Shown one piece after another: positions 26,801 to 37,939 of a stretch of DNA of 64,000 nucleotides (positions within the stretch are counted from its first letter, which is position 1; each line of letters opens with the position of its first letter). Below the pieces are notes generated by a model. The model searched no databases and had not been told where the DNA came from. It was given only the letters and a program-made list of their open reading frames with translations. This DNA comes from Trichuris trichiura. Taxonomy: Eukaryota; Nematoda; Enoplea; Trichinellida; Trichuridae. The position numbers and the translations under genes are program-made. Location of the stretch: the NCBI GenBank assembly GCA_037903355.1, contig JBAJFE010000059.1:519476-583475 (forward strand). The letters run 5' to 3'.

Positions 26801-28575
26801 GACGGGTCAAGAGTGGCCCGAAAGCTCCGGAGAACTGAAAGTTTTTCAACAGGACATACATTCCGTACAAGAAACAGCATTCCGCACCAAGAAGTTACAT
26901 GAACAAAGTTTTGACTTAATGCTGTTTACCCTTGAAAGGAGAGTTCTTAAAGGAACCCTTTGCTTGTGTATTTTGGGAAGGCAGTATGGTTTGGGACACC
27001 TGGTGCCACCAGGGTAGCATAAAGGTGTAGTATAAAAGGCATTGTTAATTCACATAAACACTAGTGCCGCTGCGGTCTTAATGCCCTCTGTGTGAACACC
27101 TTAACTATAGGCTGTATAAACAGAGACTTAACGTCACTGCGATACGTGCAGATGGAGAACAATGCACTTGCAGTCACATTCTTTTTTACTGGCTTTGATG
27201 CAGGCAAAAGTTTTTTTTGTAATGAACTTTGCTGACAAACTGGACCTTGCTATAAGGCTTCATCTGTTCGGCTATCAAGAGTGGTTTCATAACCTTTTAA
27301 CTGCACCTAATCGGCAACTTCTATGCGAGGTTCTAAGTTTAAAACGCGGAAAACAATCACATATCCAAAGTAAAACCATTTGGCAGCTTACTTAGTTTCC
27401 AGTTGAAGTCGCAGCGGCAGTGCGGGAATATCACTTAATTTTGGGTCCATTAGGGTGAACTTTTACTGAGACCGCGTAGGATAACACGTAAGCTCGAGGG
27501 GTAAGCGACAGAATAATGCTCAACTGAAAAAAAAAGTCGCATAAGCAAAGCTAACCACTTAGATTTCTGCTACGTACGCATAACGGTCCTGACAACAGAA
27601 AGACGACTTCCGAAGGGGGACTACGACATGTTCCTTTTGAAACGACCTCTAAAACAGGAGCTGATAAAAAAAAGTAATAATTTTTTTGTTTCTCTTTTTA
27701 AGAATTGTTAGAAATTGAACGCGTTAATACGTCAGCACACGTCAAATCGTTTACTGCTCTTCAAGCGCTTGAAAAATCATTATTTCCAAACCTGACATTG
27801 AGAGTAACAACAATAGTACCGTTTTCTCCTTGATTTGCAAGTCATTGGTTCCATCTCTGCATTGTATTAGCTCTTGTGACTTTCACGGGACTGACTTGCC
27901 GATTAATAAGCTTGTACGCACAGGGACGGAAATATTCACTGAAAACGGGACTTCCCCTCACCGAAACAGAGTTAATGAAAATTTTGGAAACGCGTCTTTT
28001 CCCGCCGGAACTATTGCTTGCTAGAAGAATCTGCATAAAAGTAAACGAAGTACTTTTGTAGTCATAGCTAAAGTGAAGTATATACGCCAATTAGCAAACT
28101 ACTTTCAATCGTGTGCCTGCACACAATTACGTGACTTGCTGTTGTAGGTTGTGGCTTGACAAAGGTTTGGTTTGCGGATTGGCGTTCCGTTGTCTTAATT
28201 GTGTTTACGCCGGTTGAATATTTCAGTCGTTTCGGCTTCTTGCCGCCAACGGGTCATCCTTTTTTGGCAGAATACCGTGATACAATGTGTAAAATGCGCT
28301 GTTGTTGATGATACGCCCAAGTTTTGCCATTCCGCGCCTCTGCGGACTCTCCATAGTGAGGCGTTGTTTTGCTTCAGATTCACCCGTAAGAATTTATTTT
28401 ACTTTTTTTGTTTTTCTCAATGTTGGACTTTTACTTTGCTTTAATCGACTATTTATGTGATGTCGATTCGAAAACTGTAGCTTTATGGCTACGCGAAAGA
28501 ATTGTCTAGGTTCTGCTGCCTTCCATCTTTTTAGTATCGTTTGATGCGAAATATTTCCTTAGCGTTAGTTATTTG

Positions 28576-29929
28576 ATGGTCTTACAGGATAAGAAGCTAC
28601 AGAGGTCCTCTTCTACTTTGTTCTTGCGTCACAGGGGTGACGATGACTACGTAGAACCGGACATTCCCATAAAAGAGTTTCTAACGAGTGCTCCCAGCCT
28701 GCTTGCAGAACAATGCCGTCTGCTGTCCCAAGAATTAAGAGAAACTATCTGGCCAAAACAGCGAGTCTTTGATGCTACGCCTATTCACGGTGCGTCACTG
28801 GTGCAATGGAAGTTTGATCGACAAGAAGTTTTGGACGCTTTCATAGTAAGATCGGACAGTGGTCGACGAGTTGGATATAGTAACTGCGAATTTTTTCTCT
28901 CCGACCGTGGGACAGCGATATTCAAAGGCAATTTGGACTTGCGCGTGCCAAAAGACGGGCAGGTCTTTAGGGCTGGATATGCAGCAATTACTTCAAAGAA
29001 GTTAATGGTATGAAAGCTCCTTTCTTGCGTAATGAACTGCTGTGTGTTAATACCGTCCTATCCGCCAAGGTCGGCTTTAGTATTACGATTCAAGAGGGCA
29101 TTTTGCATGCGTAAATTCCCTTTTTTGCATTGTCCGGCTCCCGCTTTACAGATTATTTGAAACTTGATATACAGTATATTCGTTGCATAAGTAATGCTCA
29201 ATGGTCTTACATTCTCTCAGTGTAATCGAAGAAACTGCGAATTCCTCGGTTGGGTAACCGTCCAACGTCGACTAGCTTTACTAGATTGGATCATCTGAAA
29301 ACGGCAAAGTCTGACGTGCACCAGATTCAAAATTTTGACATTTTCAATTGGCCAACATTTCCGTTAATAAATTTATGCAGTTTGATTTAACGACTTAATT
29401 TCTATTGCTTGTTAATAGCTGGTTGATATTTCATTAATGTTTCTAGAAATCCTTTAATCGGATCAAGACCTACAAGGATTGGTCCTTGTTTACTCACTTG
29501 TTGCTAAAGGTCCGTGGTGACGGTCGTACGTACTTGATCAATCTTGGTACACCTGGATATTTCGATGTCATGTCTCGCGACGTCTACAACTACCCTTTGT
29601 ACACTCACGGCGGTCCTTATTGGCAGTATGAAAAGGTGCGTATGCTTACTTACCTGCGACCAACGGGGTGATCGTTACCATTTCAGATTCCATTTTCTAA
29701 GTTCTACTTGTCCACCCAAGGACGAATACAGGATCGCCAAGGTCCCGTAACTGGCGGCAAAGCTGCTATTATAAAGGATAACGACATCAAATATTTCGGT
29801 ATCACCATTTGCGATCGTGTTGAAGGTCCATTCGAACTGGAGATCGACTGGATTGGAGTGCAGTACGACGCTAGCCACTTTGAACACTTCGCCTACGAAA
29901 TGTTCGACTATCCCTTCAACTTAGACTAG
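28576..29929 (+). CDS. ndufaf1: Complex I intermediate-associated protein 30 (CIA30 / NDUFAF1), mitochondrial
   Basis: Chaperone for assembly of the membrane arm of respiratory complex I in mitochondria. Three exons: 28576-29007, 29447-29635, 29687-29929, phase 0 throughout, about 287 residues. The CIA30 domain runs from about residue 75 to the end. Visible family motifs: VPKDGQVFRAGYAAI, LLLKVRGDGRTYLINL, YNYPLYTHGGPYWQ, IPFSKFYLSTQGRIQD, FGITICDRVEGPFELEIDWIGV. The N terminus (KKLQRSSSTLFLRHRG) is basic and Ser/Leu-rich as in a mitochondrial presequence. A CTTACAG just after the ATG could instead be an acceptor, in which case the true start lies in an upstream exon; this is the least certain part. 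The stop is followed by about 770 nt before the next gene on the same strand. Confidence 0.93.
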
Positions 29930-30703
29930 CTGGTATATCATGGTGGGTAGTGCTCTTTTGTTTTCTGTTATTTTTGGAAAAAATTGGCCATAGGCCGCTA
30001 GCCGAGCCAGTATCAAGGGCTGTTCAGCGGCTGCTTCATGGAGTAAACTGCAAACTTGCGTACTTGCAGATCTTTTGGTAGTTTAAAACTTTTCGAAATT
30101 TTAAATGCAGGCTTTAATCTTCCTTGCTAGCAGTTGTTTGTATTAATATTGATAGATTCTGCCTGACGGCCCCACATTGCTTTGTGCAGAGCTCTGCTAG
30201 GCCTGATTGAATGGGCAAAATTATTTTTTGGGTTTTCAGCTGACATAATACACCCATTTGTACGCGGAAGTGACACACTTCCGGTTGTAGTACAAAGAAG
30301 ACAACTGAGGTGTGAGCTCATGGCGCATTATGACTTTATAGGTAAAAATGCTAAACCATTTTGAGCGTTTGGGACTATGCGCTCTCGGAAAGGGCGAATC
30401 TCTTCGACTTGAATTCCAACTTCTGCCGCGAGCAGCGCAAGTTAAGAAGCCCTTATGCTTTGTCGCAACGTGATCCGCTCGAATACGAACAATGAAGAGT
30501 GTTTATTAAAGTTTCGCTGTTGTTCTTATGTTTGCTATTGCATCAGGACTGCCTTATCCTTTGTTGTTGGTGTAATCATTTTGGTATAAGCTATTTTTTC
30601 TGCCAGCTTTAGGTTATCTTCTATTAACCTCTTTTGGCCAGCTGAGACGGCTAAAGCGACCGAACAGTCGCACTGTCTTTTGATAGTTTCCTACTTACGC
30701 CTT
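29930..30703. other. Spacer between CIA30 and HYLS1 genes
   Basis: No coding exon is supported. It may contain the HYLS1 promoter or a 5' untranslated exon. TTTTGGCCAG near 30640 could be an acceptor for the HYLS1 5' end. Confidence 0.5.
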
Positions 30704-31334
30704 ATGGCCCACCGGAGCGATATTCAGAGTATTCGGGTTGGCAGTGAAAAGTATTACGCTTATTCATTTCTTGTAGATCATGAGAGTACAGCGAACGCTA
30801 AGAAGTCCCCGTCATTAGTAGCTACGAAAAAGCAAAAGAGCGAGGCGCCACATCCCGTTGACCAATTGGCAAGACGTTGCGAAAAGCTTAGAAATCAACT
30901 CGAGCGTTTACGGTCGTCTTTGAATGAGGAAACCGTTTCCGGAAACGGTTGGTCTTCTAAAATTCCATATCCTCGTATAGATATGCCTGAGGCTGCTTAT
31001 CATTCGTGATTTTCATTTAGGTGAACAGCCAACTACGGTTTGGGACGCGGAAAAGAACGATGTTTCCGTAAGGTAACATAGTTGAACTGTTCGGTCTTAT
31101 TTTCTTGGCTTATGGCTGCTACGTAGTCGCGAAGAAGTGGACTTGCTGTCTCTGCCGACGGTTCGCCCATGTTTGCACGGCCAGTGGGGTTGCCCAGGTT
31201 TCAGGCATGATCCCGTCGAACGCTATCGCTTGTACGCGGAGGAATGGAAGAAGTTCCCCATTCCAGGAGAAAAGAAGCATCAATCTGTTCGTTGGGATGT
31301 ACGCGAGAAAATGCTTCGACCGCATTTTCGGTGA
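30704..31334 (+). CDS. hyls-1: HYLS1 homologue (centriolar/ciliogenesis protein)
   Basis: HYLS1 is an outer-centriole protein needed for building cilia; mutation of the human gene causes hydrolethalus syndrome. Exons 30704-30974, 31021-31072 and 31127-31334 join in frame (C|GT and AG|T split codons), 176 residues. The C-terminal third carries the conserved HYLS1 box: HDPVERYRLYAEEWKKF, then IPGEKK and SVRWDVREKML, matching the vertebrate pattern of arginine-tyrosine, tryptophan, PGE and RW-x-VREQML. The N-terminal part is polar with a predicted coiled coil (LARRCEKLRNQLERLRSSL). ATG 30704 is the first in the open frame; an untranslated or short coding 5' exon is possible. The protein is shorter than human HYLS1 (299 residues). 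It is the first of three closely spaced same-strand genes. Confidence 0.85.
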
Positions 31335-31341
31335 AATGCTC

Positions 31342-31347
31342 AATAAA
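31342..31347 (+). terminator. Polyadenylation signal AATAAA of the HYLS1 gene
   Basis: Hexamer only 8 nt after the HYLS1 stop codon and about 125 nt before the acceptor of the next gene, which is the spacing expected for an internal cleavage site in a nematode operon. Confidence 0.65.
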
Positions 31348-31459
31348 ACAATATTGCTATTAGAAGTTGCATTTCTCGTTCAGTTTTTTGCGGTTGCCAA
31401 ATCCTCTGTGGCAGTATTGCGCATGTTTATTTTTTTTGTCCCTCGCTGCTTATGATTGT

Positions 31460-31472
31460 TTCATATTAACAG
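31460..31472 (+). promoter_or_regulatory. Intergenic 3' splice acceptor, candidate spliced-leader trans-splice site
   Basis: TTCATATTAACAG sits two bases before the ATG (31475) of the HSPBAP1-like gene, after a pyrimidine-rich stretch (TTTATTTTTTTTGTCCC). No upstream donor in the 138-nt gap is needed, so trans-splicing is the simplest reading. The alternative is a cis intron with an unseen 5' exon. Confidence 0.5.
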
Positions 31473-31474
31473 CC

Positions 31475-32575
31475 ATGAGTGACGTACCGTGCGAACCGTT
31501 CGTCTTAAAAGGAATGATCGAAAACTGGCAGGCCAGAAAATGGACGTTTTGTTCAGTTCCCGGCTTGTTAGAGGACTATGTGTTTGGAATCCGCATGGGC
31601 CTACGTCAGTATGACGAACCTGGGAAAATTTTGTACGAAACTCTTTGTGCTCAAGCGCATGCTAATGCAAAACAATTCAAAGCGTGGTGCAATGGCTTTA
31701 CGGAGGAAAAAGAAGTTGGCGAGCTGAGCAAGTTTCCGAAGGAAAAATACTGGGCATATGTTGACTACGAATACATGTTTGATTGTTTCGATCACTCTCA
31801 TCTGGAAGATGTAGATTGGAACATTTTCGGTTTGCCTTACAATGGTCGCGAAAGTACATTTTGGATGGGCACCTCTGGATCGTTCACAGCATGTCATTAC
31901 GACACGTACGGTTTCAACGTAGTTGCTCAGTTGTGCGGCAAGAAACGCTGGATTCTATTCCCTCCGGAAGATTCCGATTTACTGAAAGGCAGCCACTTAC
32001 CTTTTGAGGAGTCCAGCGTCTATAGTGGTTGTGATTTGTTTCATCCACCAGTTTATCTTCGTTTCTCCCACCCACGACTAGTGACTTTGGAACCCGGTGA
32101 CATTCTTTTTGTACCACCGCGCTGGTGGCATTTTGTTCAATGTATCGAAGACTCTATTTCCGTGAACAGCTGGATTGCTGTGTCGTCCGACCGAGAATCG
32201 CGCATGGACGAAGCAGTAACGCGCGCTTGCATAGCTATCTTGAAACCGATAATTGATGAAGGACTGATAATTGAAAAGGATATCAACACGGAGAGTTCAT
32301 TGAAGATTTTGTCGGTTTGCGCTGCTAACGCAACCAGTGGTATTGGTCCGACAGACGAACATTTGTTTAGCTTCCTAGATCGCTTTACTTGCCGTGGTAA
32401 TGCTGTTCCCCAGGTGACTTATGAGGAATTGTGTAAAACTGTTGAACACAGTGGGTGTACGGCAATGCACGGAACCGAAATAACGACCATTGAAGTTGGC
32501 GATGTCTTGTCTGCAATTTTGAGCCCGCCTGTAATTGAGCGAATTCGAAAGCAGCTTTTTAAAACATTTCGCTAG
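31475..32575 (+). CDS. hspbap1: HSPBAP1-like JmjC-domain protein
   Basis: Member of the cupin/JmjC Fe(II)- and 2-oxoglutarate-dependent family most similar to HSPB1-associated protein 1. One uninterrupted frame of 366 residues from ATG 31475; the frame is open further upstream, but that part is a T-rich acceptor region and not protein-like. The N terminus has the family start (PFVLKGMIENWQARKWT). The core shows LPYNGRESTFWMGTSGSFTA, then the iron-binding H-x-D of CHYDTYG, CGKKRWILFPPED, a Glu-Ser-Ser-Val segment, the strand GDILFVPPRWWHFV with the second iron-binding histidine, and SISVNSWI. The metal triad is therefore intact. The roughly 120-residue C-terminal helical part is not recognised. 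Lack of introns is unusual here. It sits 138 nt after HYLS1 and 90 nt before the next acceptor. Confidence 0.92.
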   Translation: MSDVPCEPFVLKGMIENWQARKWTFCSVPGLLEDYVFGIRMGLRQYDEPGKILYETLCAQAHANAKQFKAWCNGFTEEKEVGELSKFPKEKYWAYVDYEYMFDCFDHSHLEDVDWNIFGLPYNGRESTFWMGTSGSFTACHYDTYGFNVVAQLCGKKRWILFPPEDSDLLKGSHLPFEESSVYSGCDLFHPPVYLRFSHPRLVTLEPGDILFVPPRWWHFVQCIEDSISVNSWIAVSSDRESRMDEAVTRACIAILKPIIDEGLIIEKDINTESSLKILSVCAANATSGIGPTDEHLFSFLDRFTCRGNAVPQVTYEELCKTVEHSGCTAMHGTEITTIEVGDVLSAILSPPVIERIRKQLFKTFR

Positions 32576-32651
32576 GGAATTAGACCTCATGTGAGTGCGT
32601 TCATTCATTCCTTTATTGACAATACACATTTTTTTATTTCAATTATTTCCT

Positions 32652-32665
32652 GAAGCATTTTGCAG
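32652..32665 (+). promoter_or_regulatory. Intergenic 3' splice acceptor, candidate trans-splice site of the third cluster gene
   Basis: GAAGCATTTTGCAG ends at 32665, 90 nt after the HSPBAP1-like stop and 45 nt before the next ATG. It follows a long T-rich run (CATTTTTTTATTTCAATTATTTCC). The strength and placement match the acceptor before the HSPBAP1-like gene. Confidence 0.45.
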
Positions 32666-32710
32666 CTTTTCAGTTTGTTTCCACGTATTGGGTTGCTTGA
32701 CAGCGGGAAA

Positions 32711-33493
32711 ATGATTGACTTGACAGATGTTTCTACTGGAGCTGAAGTATGTAAACGGTATCAAGATATTTTCTTAGATCGAATTATGTATTAATATTTT
32801 ATATATGTTAGCCTAAAGAAATACAGCAGGGCGTTGATTATCCAGACTTAATGAAGGTGGGTGGGTTCAGATAATGGAATACCTCTTTTTTGTTAAGTTT
32901 TGGTTTACGTAATGTTTACGGAGCAGTTATGCACGATCAAATGCCCATGATACTGTATGGTAAAATTTCTTCATTTTCATTCGTCCTTTTCCTCCTTAAA
33001 TACAACTGTTTATTTATTACCATTCACTTACTGTCTTTCCTTTTGTTCCTTCCTCCCTGAAGAAAGTTTGCTTATCTCTGTTCACTAGTTTTCATCTCTC
33101 TCTATCCGTGCCTTCTTTTTTCTCACGGTATAACCGTTTATTTATTTAAATATTACCTTCTTGTCCTAGCCCATTATTGATCTTCATTATTTTCCTTTCT
33201 TCCGAATCTCTTAGGTCGTATTTTAATTTCTCTTTCCGTTTTAGCCGATTATTAGCTTATTAGTACATTTGTATCTTTTAGCAGTTATTTATACGGTAAT
33301 AAGTTTGATGCTTCTTAACGGTGTGTGAGTATTTGTTTCGAGAGAATTAATGGATTATTAGACTTTTCAGCTTTCTAACCTGAAAACATCGCTCAACGAC
33401 ATAGTCAGTCCATGTAGCATTGCGAAGACGGACGGAGACCCCCCGGATGGCGTTGGCACGTCTGTTGAAGAATACTATATACGACAATGGTAA
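32711..33493 (+). CDS. Small unrecognised protein, 67 residues, three exons
   Basis: I do not recognise this protein. Exons 32711-32746, 32812-32856 and 33371-33490 plus stop TAA 33491-33493 are each a whole number of codons, so all introns are phase 0 with clean borders (GTATGT...TTAG, GTGGGT...TTTTCAG). The product starts MIDLTDVSTGAEPKEIQQG and ends SVEEYYIRQW; it is acidic and soluble, with no TM segment or signal peptide, and its middle (LSNLKTSLNDIV) could be a short amphipathic helix. Three consecutive in-phase exons with good sites argue for a real gene. Placement 90 nt after the HSPBAP1-like stop suggests co-transcription. The last intron (514 nt) is T-rich. A second frame starts at 33487, overlapping the stop, but lacks support. 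Confidence 0.5.
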
Positions 33494-36400
33494 TCCATAC
33501 AGTTCTTGAAAACAAATGTACACGCACCGTTGAGAAGTATCAAATTTATGAAACCACAAAGTTAAAAGAAAAGTTTCTTCCGAACAGTGTCCTTTTCCTA
33601 ACACTACGAAGTCGGAAGGTAACTGTTGGATGCCTTTTATTTTTTATTGAGTTTGTGCATACATCCCTCAAATTAAGCTTATACTTCAAAAATCTTAAGC
33701 GTTGCGTAAGGGTTTAGTTTTAATCACACTATACCTAATTTATCGAACACCCCTGTCTGACGTTCGCACAGAGCTTTAATCACTTTCGTTCTTTCAATAA
33801 GCTGCCTTACATCATTTTCTAATTTATCCCAGACAAAATCTATTTTCAAGACTGTATAATTTTGCCCTTTAAGCAAAAGAGGCAGTACAAGGTGCCAAAA
33901 AGAATTTCAGGCAGCGAGGTCATGTCAGCAACCATTTATCGAGGTAGTACACGAACTTCTGCAAGGGTGATCGAGCAAAAACAAGGCGCCAGAAGGGAAA
34001 TAGAAGTGGAGATTTCTAGGCACTGTATATGGAAAACTGAGCTGTCAAAAACCAAGAATTCTCAGAACCACTTGACTCAAGAAAGGGTAGAAAATGGGAA
34101 CTGCTCCAATTGAGTGACGTAATCATTTGCTTTTTCTTACTGCCTAAGCGGAGAAGAAAGCTGACTCGCAGCGCCTTCTATGCGATAACGAAAAGTAGGC
34201 TCCAATAGGACAACCGAAAAGGAAAAACGCCGGTTAGAGTAATGGCTGAACAATACGTCCTAGGCAAATGTGAATATTCATTTGGATAGTGCATTTCCTT
34301 GCGTATGGGGGAACCAAGACTGCAGCATAACCTGGGTCACTGGGTCACTCTAGGCTTTTAGTCCTTTACGACCAGGAGCTTGACATACTACTAAACTTAC
34401 CAGGTCATTGGAGGTTGGATTAGCACATAAGTGTACTCCATAGCTAAGCACAATGTTCTGCTTTTTGAACATCTTATAATTTAGTAGAAGTTAGTAAACG
34501 AAAAAGAAGCAGCAGTTAAAGAAACAAAGTCCATTGCTCCGTATTGAAACATAACCAGCCATCACTATAACGATGCTCACTAAGCTAACGGCTAGAAAGT
34601 CAGCAGGCCGTTATTTTAGGCTAAGCAAGGCGGAATCATAAATTTTAACGACTTGTATTAATAGCCGTTCAAGACCCTCATTGTTATGAACAAGGAAATG
34701 ATTAATTCCCGCTTCTCCCAACCTTGCACTGCTCTCCACGGTTGGCGCGCTAAGAAAACGCTATGCGTCAGGGGTGACTATTAATAACGTTTCCTTCCAC
34801 AGGCTACTAAATCGTTATTCGCTCATTCTTTCAATGAAGCGCTGACTTGGAGACTGCGCTCTAGCGACCGTCTGAAGTACGATTCCGCAACATTTTCCCG
34901 AATCTGTCCGGTGCCGTTTGTTTGCGCGCGTTTCAACGTCGGTTCCATTGTCTTGGTTGAAAGCCCAAAGCGCTGATTCGACCTCCAGTAGGTTTTATTT
35001 CAGGGCCCATTGGCTTTTCTGGCGCCGGCTGACGCTGCTGAACTGGCTAAGGTAAAATATGTACAGTTCAGCGCAACCCTCAGCCTTCCAGCTCGCTTCT
35101 GGCGCTTCCCAGGAAACCAAGGTCTTGTTGTATAGCTTTCACTTCAAGAATCTCCGGTAACGCAGATTTGCCTCGATTTTGGCCTTGCGGTCTTAGCACA
35201 GCTGAACATCGGCTTCACACCTATCAAGAAATGTTCCACTGCGATTTTGTCATGTATTACGTAAAGGCCTATTTTTGATACGCCATTTCTTTCATTCAAA
35301 GGAAGAAAAGCTGTAGTAGAAGCCAAAGGAACCGTACCGTGACCCTCTTGGTGACGGAGCCGCATCGGCAACTACATGTTGAAAACGTTACGGACGACTT
35401 TGCAACGATGATCGATCAAGGTTAGGACTTCTCAAAGAAAGTAAAGATGAAGATTTACTGAAAAAATTTGAAAACTGAGCTCCCGCATCGCGATAGCTTT
35501 CAAAGGCACTTGAGATACATGAAGCAATCGCGTAAACTGCTACACGGGAACGACTTAAAAGTGTGGAAAAACTGTACCGTCCCATGCTGAATGACGTCAT
35601 CATTTTCCGTTCATAGTTTACTGGATAGAGAAGTGGCAATATTTTGTGCCAGACTGTGAACGGTGATGAAACGTGTAACATGCACCGGTTAGACCTATGG
35701 CCTTAGGCTTGATGTATTGCAAAGGAAAAGCTAGTATTTGGGGAAAAATCACTCACATACACTGTGAAGCCGAGAAAACAGTGCCTGCCGACCTCTGAAG
35801 CGCGCACCCTAAAAAACAACTGCGCGTCTTGCGAAGGAAACGACCTAAGTTGTGTTGAGAAAATTTTACTTCATTCAACTCTAATTTCCCATATAGAGGC
35901 ACCAACAAAAAGTTGCTTCCAGGCTCAAAGCAAAACTGGGCTGCGGCGTACTCGTCGGACACCGTCCATTCTATTTACCGTCATTTCTGGTTAATGCGGC
36001 ATCACCTGTCCAGAGGACGCATCTCTAAAGTCGAGTACGTCCAAGAACGGGGTGTTCAGTTCTTTAGGTCAAAACCAGCTATCTTCTGCTATTGTAAAAT
36101 CTGCATCCGGTCAGAACGTTAGCATAAGGCTTTTGTGGGTAATGACGTCATTTTACAATTGTTTAGATGACTGATTTTCAAAGTGGGCAATAAATTCACG
36201 CGGCTCGTTGGAAGTCAGGTAGGAAGGAGAATTCAACAGAAATCTCTCAAATGAAAGTGGCATTAGAAATGTTTAGTTGCAGGTGCACCCGGTAGGTCAG
36301 TCGGTAGGAACAACATTGGCAAAATTTTTTATGGGCAGTAGCGGTGTTATAAAACTTTGAAAACCACCGTCGATTGCCATAAAATGGCAGGAACCCATGC

Positions 36401-37939
36401 TCAAGCTTGATTATGTTAACAGCCACGTCACAGATTATATGCAGGGTAGAACTGCTGTTTTCTTTTCTCCTGACGGGCGTTTAGAGATTTTGTTCTAATC
36501 TCTTCATAGCGGGATGGTCCTAGAAAGCGGGCTGAAATATCCCGCTACGAAGAGATTAGAACAGGATAGAACTGCTAGTCAAACATTCTCTGTTTCCGGT
36601 GTGTCCTCTCTTTTCTTCATTTCGATACATGCATTAAAAGTGCGGATCAGGAATGACCGCACTTACACGTTTGCATACTAAATGGAAAATGTTGCATTAA
36701 GTTAGAGCGACTGCGGAGAAAACGTGCGGACTACAATTGTTCCGTAATTTATAAAATGAGACCGGCAGACCAGTAGGTTAATTCAGATAAAATTACTTTA
36801 CGTTTGCTTTCTTCGAGACAATAGCGAAATCTGTCACACTGCTCTTATCTGCTTGAAAGGCAGAAAGCCCGCCCAGATTATTCCCGCGGGAAATAAGTCA
36901 ATGTTGTCTTTAAAAGCCCTTGCAAACGAATTCCCTACTTCCAGAGGCGGGAATCGTCTTGACAGCAGCGCAAACTTGTCCGGAAGCCATTTACATGACG
37001 TCAAAAATTCCAGCGGTGCCATGGTCCAGCAAAACAAACTTCTATCGCTGGACGGAAGCGTTTGCCCGTCAAAGCATGACTATTCGACGAGTTCGGATGA
37101 GCTAGTAATAGCCAAGGTCCTAATGGAAAGCTGCTTGGGCTTACATTGCAAGAAATATATGGGCAGCCAAATGCAGTTGTCCCAACTCTGACAACTGCAC
37201 TACCGACGTAGTAAATCCAGTTTTGACGAATGCGATCTTTTTGCTTACCCTTTGGGTCGCTGGAAATGGAGCAGAGCTTTGGGACTTAAATCTTCAACGT
37301 CCTGATTTCACAGTTCTCTCCGCTTCCGAAGAAGTGCGAATGCAACTTGAACAAAGTGGAGTGACCAACTAAACGACGTTTTCAATTGCTCGCGCCTGCC
37401 TCAAGGTCAGTGGATGGAAAGAAAAAGTGGAAAATTGCTTCACAGATAAACAAAGCGAAACTGTCACTTTGGGAGAGCGTTCCCCGAAGCGCCATTTTGT
37501 CTAAGGCGACATCCAACGGATAATGGCTGCCCCGAAGCATCGAAGCGCAACAAGTTGAGCAGTTCAGAAGAAGTCAAAATTTCAATGTGCACGCGCTATA
37601 AAACGGACCAACATTCGGAGGAGGTTTTCTAAACAGGAAACCTGAATAACTAAAAACGTGGTTACGGCAGCTCGAAAGGAAAAATGTATGGCTTGAGAAA
37701 GCGCAACCGATGAACAACCTGAGAGAACGGTGAGCGTCGTAGGGACCAATTTAGAAACGGACACTTCCAGAACAGGACAGCCCAGAAGGATACGAATGGT
37801 ACAAGTAGCGCAGCTACAATAATAGAGCACTTTTGTACACGGAACGAAGGAAACGCTGCGCGCGCGCTTCCTGGTACTTCTTTGTCACCCGTCTGGAATT
37901 ATTTGGCATTTGAAGCCGCAGCGGTAAAGGCAGAAACAG
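33494..37939. other. Gene-free stretch between two convergent genes
   Basis: Scattered frames of 60-110 codons overlap on both strands without motifs or splice partners, for example 36853-37191 (+). The single clear structure is the hairpin at 36492-36562. I see no gene I can support. Confidence 0.55.
36492..36562. repeat. 71-nt hairpin with 24-bp arms
   Basis: GTTCTAATCTCTTCATAGCG at 36492 is mirrored by the arm ending GAGATTAGAAC at 36562 with one mismatch and a 23-nt loop. Short version of the foldback structures found elsewhere in the window. Confidence 0.8.

Larger units (their letters stand above)
15935..28575. other. Long gene-poor region; no gene supported
   Basis: Both strands show only short frames. 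The longest, 25873-26256 (+, 127 codons), has no recognisable domain or splice partner. One exon-like minus frame at 24745-24930 ends in a good donor (GTAAGC) but has no partner. Structures that stand out are the TA-flanked foldback at 23593-23812 and the TC microsatellite at 21498-21516. A GC-rich patch near 20.4-21.4 kb has open frames on both strands but no identifiable product. Long-range regulatory sequence or missed small exons cannot be excluded. Confidence 0.55.

Noticed and set aside
31367..31474. Upstream extension of the HSPBAP1-like frame
   Set aside because: The extension is T-rich, low in protein-like content, overlaps the end of the preceding gene's 3' region, and is followed by a good acceptor right before ATG 31475.
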